Program-made: the position numbers and the translations under genes | NCBI GenBank assembly: GCA_937884235.1 | Contig: CALGBT010000677.1 | Coordinates: forward strand, 1 to 10,428 | Source of the DNA: an uncultured Pseudomonadota bacterium | GTDB taxonomy: Bacteria; Myxococcota_A; UBA9042; CAIXZC01 | DNA length: 10,428 bases | Reading direction: 5' to 3' | The notes under the pieces: generated by a model | The model's database searches: none | Seen by the model: only the letters and a program-made list of their open reading frames with translations | What the model was told of the DNA's origin: nothing | Shown: piece after piece, positions 6,730 to 10,428 of the stretch | How positions within the stretch are numbered: the first letter of the stretch is position 1 | How the letters are laid out: the number at the start of each line of letters is the position of its first letter

Positions 6730-9700
6730 CTATTTGCAGTCCTTGAAGAAGACTCGGACACCGTCGATGTAGGCGCCCTCCTTCTTGGCCCACAGGCAGA
6801 AGTTGTCTGAGGTGACGGTGAGGCCGTAGACCAGTCGAATCTCCTTGCCCATGTATCCGGACAGGTCGAATTCCTTGTTGGTCCAGAAGTTGAGCGGGTC
6901 ACCGTCAATACTGGCACAGACTTTCTCAAGTTGTGTATAGCCTCCCACCTTCTTCTGCACGTAGACGGTGAGGCAGTGCTGTCCGGTGTTGGCGCAGAGG
7001 CTGAGGTACCGATTATAGATGAGAATTGGCTTGGACTGGGTGACTACGTCCAGAAGGAAATAGGGGCTGTAGGCAAAAGTGGTCCCGGTTCCATTCCCGT
7101 AATAGGTGTGTTCTTTGGCGTAGCCGGCGTACATGGAGTACTTGCCGGAGTAGGCCCGATAGTCGTCGGCCTGCCACGTAACGTAGCCACCACTGAGTGG
7201 CGTCATCTGCCAGCCGTTGGTATTCCCATCGTCGAAGTTGTCGTTGAAGTCGGTGACCTCTCTTTGGGCACAGACCGCACCTTTTGGCATGCCAGTGCAC
7301 CAGTCGACGGTACAGATATCATCGTCCTCACACTCTTTGTCTTCGGAGCAGCACGTTGCCGGATCTTCTGCCTTGACGATGCGGATGTTGTCGACGGTGA
7401 CCCCTTCCCCCTTGTTCTTGGTGGCGTTGGCAGAGAACTGGAGATGGAGGAAGAGAACTGACTCGTCCTCATATGCTGCCAGGGAAACGCTCACCGGGAC
7501 GAAGGCCTTGGTGGAATCACACTTGTCGTAGACCCAGGCGATGGGGCCAAGGAGGGTGGTGCTGATGCCGACCTTGAAGACGTCATTGGTGCAGTCGGGC
7601 TCGTCCAGCTCGGTGAACACGTCGAACTTGAGCAGGGCGTCAGCGTTGATGGGCAGGACGAATTTTGGTGAGCGGGCGGTAATGGTGAAGGCTCCAGCAT
7701 CGTAGTTCCCCTCCTTCGTTCCTGCATGGAAGGCGTTGGGGGTCGATTTCGCCCGGATATCGCTGACGAACCAACCTGCCGCACCGTTGCTGCTGTGGAC
7801 CAGGTACCATTTGCTGGTATCCTGAGAACTGCCCGTAGCGACGGAGCCGGATTCGAAATCTTCGGCGAAGTAGGTGCCACCGACGTAGGGGTAGGTGCAT
7901 TCGAAGCTGCTGCAGATGTCGCCACTGCAAAGGTCCTCGTCGTCACAGTCGCCGTCGTAGAAACAGCAGCCGTCACGCGGTGCGGCGATGACCGTGACGT
8001 CGTCGATGTAGACGCCTTCCGCGTTGTTGAGGGCGCCATCGGGCGTGATGAAAGCGAATACCAGGCGTACCTCTTCGCCGGCATAATCGTCGAGGGCATA
8101 GGTAAGTTCAACAAACCCTCCATCCTCGGCGAAGGTGTCAGCGTAAATCCACGGAGTGAGGGTTGTTGGTTCAAGGTCCCCTGCGGGCAAAACTAGTACC
8201 TGAAAACGGTCGTAGGTGATGCCCTGTTCGTGGAAATCGGCATAAATATGGAACGTCAAATCAACTTCCGAATCGCTGGGAAGGCGCATTGGCGGGGAAT
8301 AGGCCAGTGCGGTTCCATTGCCGTGGTCATAGGTCTGGTCTTCAGGATTGCCGGCGTAGAGGCTGTAGTCCGCGCTGTTGGCCCGGAAGTCGTCGACGGA
8401 CCAGTAGATGTCTTCGCTGCCGACCCAGTACTGGGTCGTTCCGGTAGTGAGTAGCCAGCCTGCGGAGGTGCCATCGTCGAAGTCCTCTTCGTAGATGATG
8501 ACGTCAGATGAGAGCGGCGTGTGTCCGCAGACGCCGTTGTTGCAGGCATCGGCAGTGCAGAGGTTGTTGTCGTTGCAGTTCTTCAAAGTGTAGACGCAGC
8601 TGCCGGCAACGCAGTTGTCGGTGGTGCAGGAGAAGAGGTCGTTGCAGTCGCTGACAACGTGGCAGCAGTTGAAGATCCAGGAGCCGGGGTCGCACTCTCC
8701 GGCGAGGCAGGAGTCCCCGGCGGTGCAGGCATCCAGGTCATCGCACGTAGTTCCGTCTTCTGCCGGCGGGTAGTTGCATCCGGTGGCGGCATCACACAGG
8801 TTCATGGTGCAGGCGTTGTTGTCTTCGCACACGGTATTCTGTCCGGTGCACTCCCCGGCGAGACAGACGTCGTTGCTGGTGCAAGCGTTGTCGTCATCAC
8901 AGAGAACGACGCCGCCGGTGGGCACGTTGGTGCACGACGGTTCGCCATTGGCGGGGACGCAGATATCTTGCGTGCAAACGTTATCGTCATCGCAGTCATA
9001 GTCTGGCCCTGGTCCGCAATTCCCTCCGGTGCAGACGTCACCGACGGTACAAACGTCCCCGTCGTCACAGGGGAGCGTGTTGTTGGCATAGACGCATCCC
9101 GTCACCGGGTTGCAGGAGTCGGTGGTGCAGAGGTTTTCATCGTCGCAGACTACGGCGTTGCCAACGCAAGCACCGGCGCCATCACAATGGTCCGCGGTGG
9201 TACAGGAGTTGCTGTCGTTGCAAAGCTTGTTGCTCGGTTCGGGGGTCATGGCGCAGTCCCCTTGATTGGGGTCGCACTTGTTCTTCAGGCAGGTCGTGTC
9301 GTTGTCGGGATTGCAGTTGATGATGGTTCCCGGGTCCGTGACGCAGGCGTTGTTGACGCAGATGGGTGTTCCGTTGCAGGGGTTCCCGTCATCGGAACAG
9401 TCATCGTTCGCCTCACACTGGCAGATTCCGTTGTCGGTGTGGACGCACCCGTTTTCGGGGTCACAATTGTCGTTGGTGCACGGATTGTTGTCGTTGCAGT
9501 TCAGCTCGCCGCTGCCGACACACACTTTGGCGGCGCAAATGTCGGTCACAGTGCAGACGTTGCCGTCGTTGCAGGGGGCAGTGTTGGCGTTGAAGGTGCA
9601 TTCTCCGGTGAGGGGAACGCAGGCGTCGTTGGTGCAGACGTTCTGGTCATTGCAGACCTTGGGGCTGGAACCGACACAGATACCGCCCTGGCATTTGTCC

Positions 9701-10428
9701 ACCAGGGTGCAGCCATTGCCGTCGTTGCAGGCGGGTTGGCCTGCCACGGGCGGGTGGAGGCATCCGGTGGCCGGGTCGCAGAGGTCCTGGGTGCAGGGGT
9801 CATTGTCATTGCACGAGATGATGCCACCGCCACAGATTCCGTTGGCGCAGACATCGTCAGTGGTGCAAGCGTTCTGGTCGTTGCAGGAATTCCCGGAGAG
9901 CGGTTGTGCAAGGCATCCCTGGGAGGGGTCGCACGAGTCCTGGGTGCAGGGGTCAGCATCGTCACAGTCGGTGGCTTTGACGAAGACACACTCGCCGTCA
10001 TCGCAGACGTCGTCGCTGGTGCAGAGGTCGCCGTCATCGCAGGAAGTGCCGGAGAGTGCGGTATTGGTGCACCCTCCCTCCTGAGCCGAGCATTGGTCGG
10101 CAGTGCAGGAGTTGTTGTCGTTGCAATCGGTTGCGGGGCCGGGTTTGCACTCGGTGCCAGCGCAGATGTCGCCATCGGTGCAAGGGTTGGCGTCATCGCA
10201 GGGTGCGTTGTTGGGGTAGGCGACGCAGCCGCTGGCCGGGTCGCAGGCATCGTCGGTGCAGACATTGGCGTCATCACAAAGCAGTGGCGTTCCGGCACAT
10301 TTTCCGGCGGCGCAGGCGTCGTCCTGGGTACAGGCGTTACCATCGTCACAAGCTGCCGAGGTCGGTTCGAAGATGCAGCCTGATTGCGGATTGCAGGCAT
10401 CAGACGTGCAGATGTTGTTGTCGTCACA
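6730..10428 (-). CDS. Giant Cys-rich repeat protein with three MAM-like modules, C-terminal part (5' end outside window)
   Basis: The minus-strand frame is open without a stop from the right edge to the TAG at 6730-6732, giving 1232 visible residues. The GTG at 9747 is only an internal codon, since identical repeats continue upstream of it. Visible residues 1 to about 640 are tandem units of the form C(D/N)DxNxCTxDxC...GxC, rich in Asp and Asn. Three beta-sandwich modules follow, at about DNA 7972-8502, 7357-7875 and 6733-7251. Each begins (E)DFDDG/FESG/NFDDG, contains a W...(D)D(Y/F/I)RA...(Y/H)AG segment and ends G(V/A)xxD(D/N/G)(V/I)xV, as in MAM or choice-of-anchor jelly-roll domains. Such proteins are usually secreted or surface-bound adhesive or structural proteins, with disulfides and possibly calcium in the repeats; this is inference. 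The chain ends FFKDCK with no C-terminal sorting or anchor signal. The signal peptide is not visible. It converges with the SDR gene. Confidence 0.9.
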   Translation of the reverse strand, partial: CDDNNICTSDACNPQSGCIFEPTSAACDDGNACTQDDACAAGKCAGTPLLCDDANVCTDDACDPASGCVAYPNNAPCDDANPCTDGDICAGTECKPGPATDCNDNNSCTADQCSAQEGGCTNTALSGTSCDDGDLCTSDDVCDDGECVFVKATDCDDADPCTQDSCDPSQGCLAQPLSGNSCNDQNACTTDDVCANGICGGGIISCNDNDPCTQDLCDPATGCLHPPVAGQPACNDGNGCTLVDKCQGGICVGSSPKVCNDQNVCTNDACVPLTGECTFNANTAPCNDGNVCTVTDICAAKVCVGSGELNCNDNNPCTNDNCDPENGCVHTDNGICQCEANDDCSDDGNPCNGTPICVNNACVTDPGTIINCNPDNDTTCLKNKCDPNQGDCAMTPEPSNKLCNDSNSCTTADHCDGAGACVGNAVVCDDENLCTTDSCNPVTGCVYANNTLPCDDGDVCTVGDVCTGGNCGPGPDYDCDDDNVCTQDICVPANGEPSCTNVPTGGVVLCDDDNACTSNDVCLAGECTGQNTVCEDNNACTMNLCDAATGCNYPPAEDGTTCDDLDACTAGDSCLAGECDPGSWIFNCCHVVSDCNDLFSCTTDNCVAGSCVYTLKNCNDNNLCTADACNNGVCGHTPLSSDVIIYEEDFDDGTSAGWLLTTGTTQYWVGSEDIYWSVDDFRANSADYSLYAGNPEDQTYDHGNGTALAYSPPMRLPSDSEVDLTFHIYADFHEQGITYDRFQVLVLPAGDLEPTTLTPWIYADTFAEDGGFVELTYALDDYAGEEVRLVFAFITPDGALNNAEGVYIDDVTVIAAPRDGCCFYDGDCDDEDLCSGDICSSFECTYPYVGGTYFAEDFESGSVATGSSQDTSKWYLVHSSNGAAGWFVSDIRAKSTPNAFHAGTKEGNYDAGAFTITARSPKFVLPINADALLKFDVFTELDEPDCTNDVFKVGISTTLLGPIAWVYDKCDSTKAFVPVSVSLAAYEDESVLFLHLQFSANATKNKGEGVTVDNIRIVKAEDPATCCSEDKECEDDDICTVDWCTGMPKGAVCAQREVTDFNDNFDDGNTNGWQMTPLSGGYVTWQADDYRAYSGKYSMYAGYAKEHTYYGNGTGTTFAYSPYFLLDVVTQSKPILIYNRYLSLCANTGQHCLTVYVQKKVGGYTQLEKVCASIDGDPLNFWTNKEFDLSGYMGKEIRLVYGLTVTSDNFCLWAKKEGAYIDGVRVFFKDCK
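8503..10428 (-). repeat. Tandem array of Cys/Asp/Asn-rich repeats within the giant protein
   Basis: About two dozen diverged copies of a roughly 22-28 residue unit. Two types mostly alternate. Type A is C(D/N)DxNxCTxDxCDPxTGCV; examples include CDDANVCTDDACDPASGCV and CNDNDPCTQDLCDPATGCL. Type B has one more residue before the third Cys and ends GxC; examples include CDDGDLCTSDDVCDDGEC and CNDGNGCTLVDKCQGGIC. An A+B pair makes a period of about 50 residues (about 150 bp). At about 9270-9420 the pattern is broken by irregular copies (CQCEANDDCSDDGNPCNG..., CNPDNDTTCLKNKC). Copies differ at the DNA level, so this is an old protein repeat rather than a recent tandem duplication. Confidence 0.9.

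Noticed and set aside
8521..10383. 620-residue open frame on the plus strand opposite the giant repeat protein
   Set aside because: Its product is a monotonous Val/Ala/Gly string mirroring the TGC/GAC/AAC/ACC codons of the Cys-rich repeats. The absence of stops is a by-product of that codon bias, and the minus-strand frame has clear domain structure.
9546..10427. 293-residue minus-strand frame (Thr/Pro/Ala-rich) at the right edge
   Set aside because: It is the same repeat DNA read in a shifted frame. The in-register frame gives regular CxDxxxCTxDxC repeats that run without a stop into the giant protein, so no separate gene or frameshift is needed.
8503..10428. CRISPR array or recent tandem DNA repeat
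   Set aside because: The periodicity is at the protein level with diverged nucleotides, variable unit length and an intact reading frame throughout; there are no identical repeats with unique spacers.

Overview
The window comes from a bacterium with moderately GC-rich DNA. Its proteome style fits the former Deltaproteobacteria, most likely Myxococcota (Bradymonadia or Polyangia relatives). The signs are many predicted lipoproteins of unknown function, very long secreted proteins built from CxDxxxCTxDxC repeats, 'CNGxDDDCDGxxDE' (MopE-type) motifs, and a PPC/DUF296 domain fused to a small C-terminal module. This placement is inferred from protein style; no rRNA or other phylogenetic marker is present.

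Layout. (i) 2-1180, plus: the C-terminal part of a Cys-rich, presumably exported protein that is open through the left edge. It carries two CGDxxCQ...CNCxxDC modules, two MopE-like Asp-rich motifs and a C-terminal globular domain. (ii) 1181-1281: a short intergenic stretch with a good sigma-70-like promoter candidate. (iii) 1282-3144 and 3164-3685, plus: two lipoproteins 19 nt apart, probably one transcript. (iv) 3735-4472, plus: a cytoplasmic PPC/DUF296-type protein with an acidic linker and a C-terminal domain. It sits 49 nt downstream of the lipoproteins, beyond a small perfect hairpin. (v) 4469-5830, minus: a coiled-coil lipoprotein that converges on (iv), with the two stop codons overlapping in one CTAG. 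(vi) 5831-5961: a divergent intergenic region with candidate promoters on both strands. (vii) 5962-6723, plus: a FabG-like short-chain dehydrogenase/reductase with a complete catalytic tetrad. (viii) 6730-10428, minus: the C-terminal 1232 residues of a giant secreted or surface protein, open through the right edge. It has about 640 residues of alternating Cys/Asp/Asn-rich repeats, then three MAM-like beta-sandwich modules separated by a shared double-Cys linker.

How the genes fit together: four of the seven genes encode predicted envelope or extracellular proteins (three complete, with lipoprotein signals in 1282, 3164 and 5830; the giant protein's N-terminus is outside the window), and the Cys-rich protein at the left edge is probably exported too. 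The SDR and the PPC-type protein are the only clear cytoplasmic ones. Nothing ties the window into a single pathway. It reads as a normal chromosomal region rich in lineage-specific surface proteins, without transposase, integrase, phage, tRNA, rRNA or CRISPR signals. The most distinctive elements are the two-unit repeat architecture of the giant protein, its repeated linker-sandwich modules, and the PPC-type domain lacking the usual metal-binding histidines.
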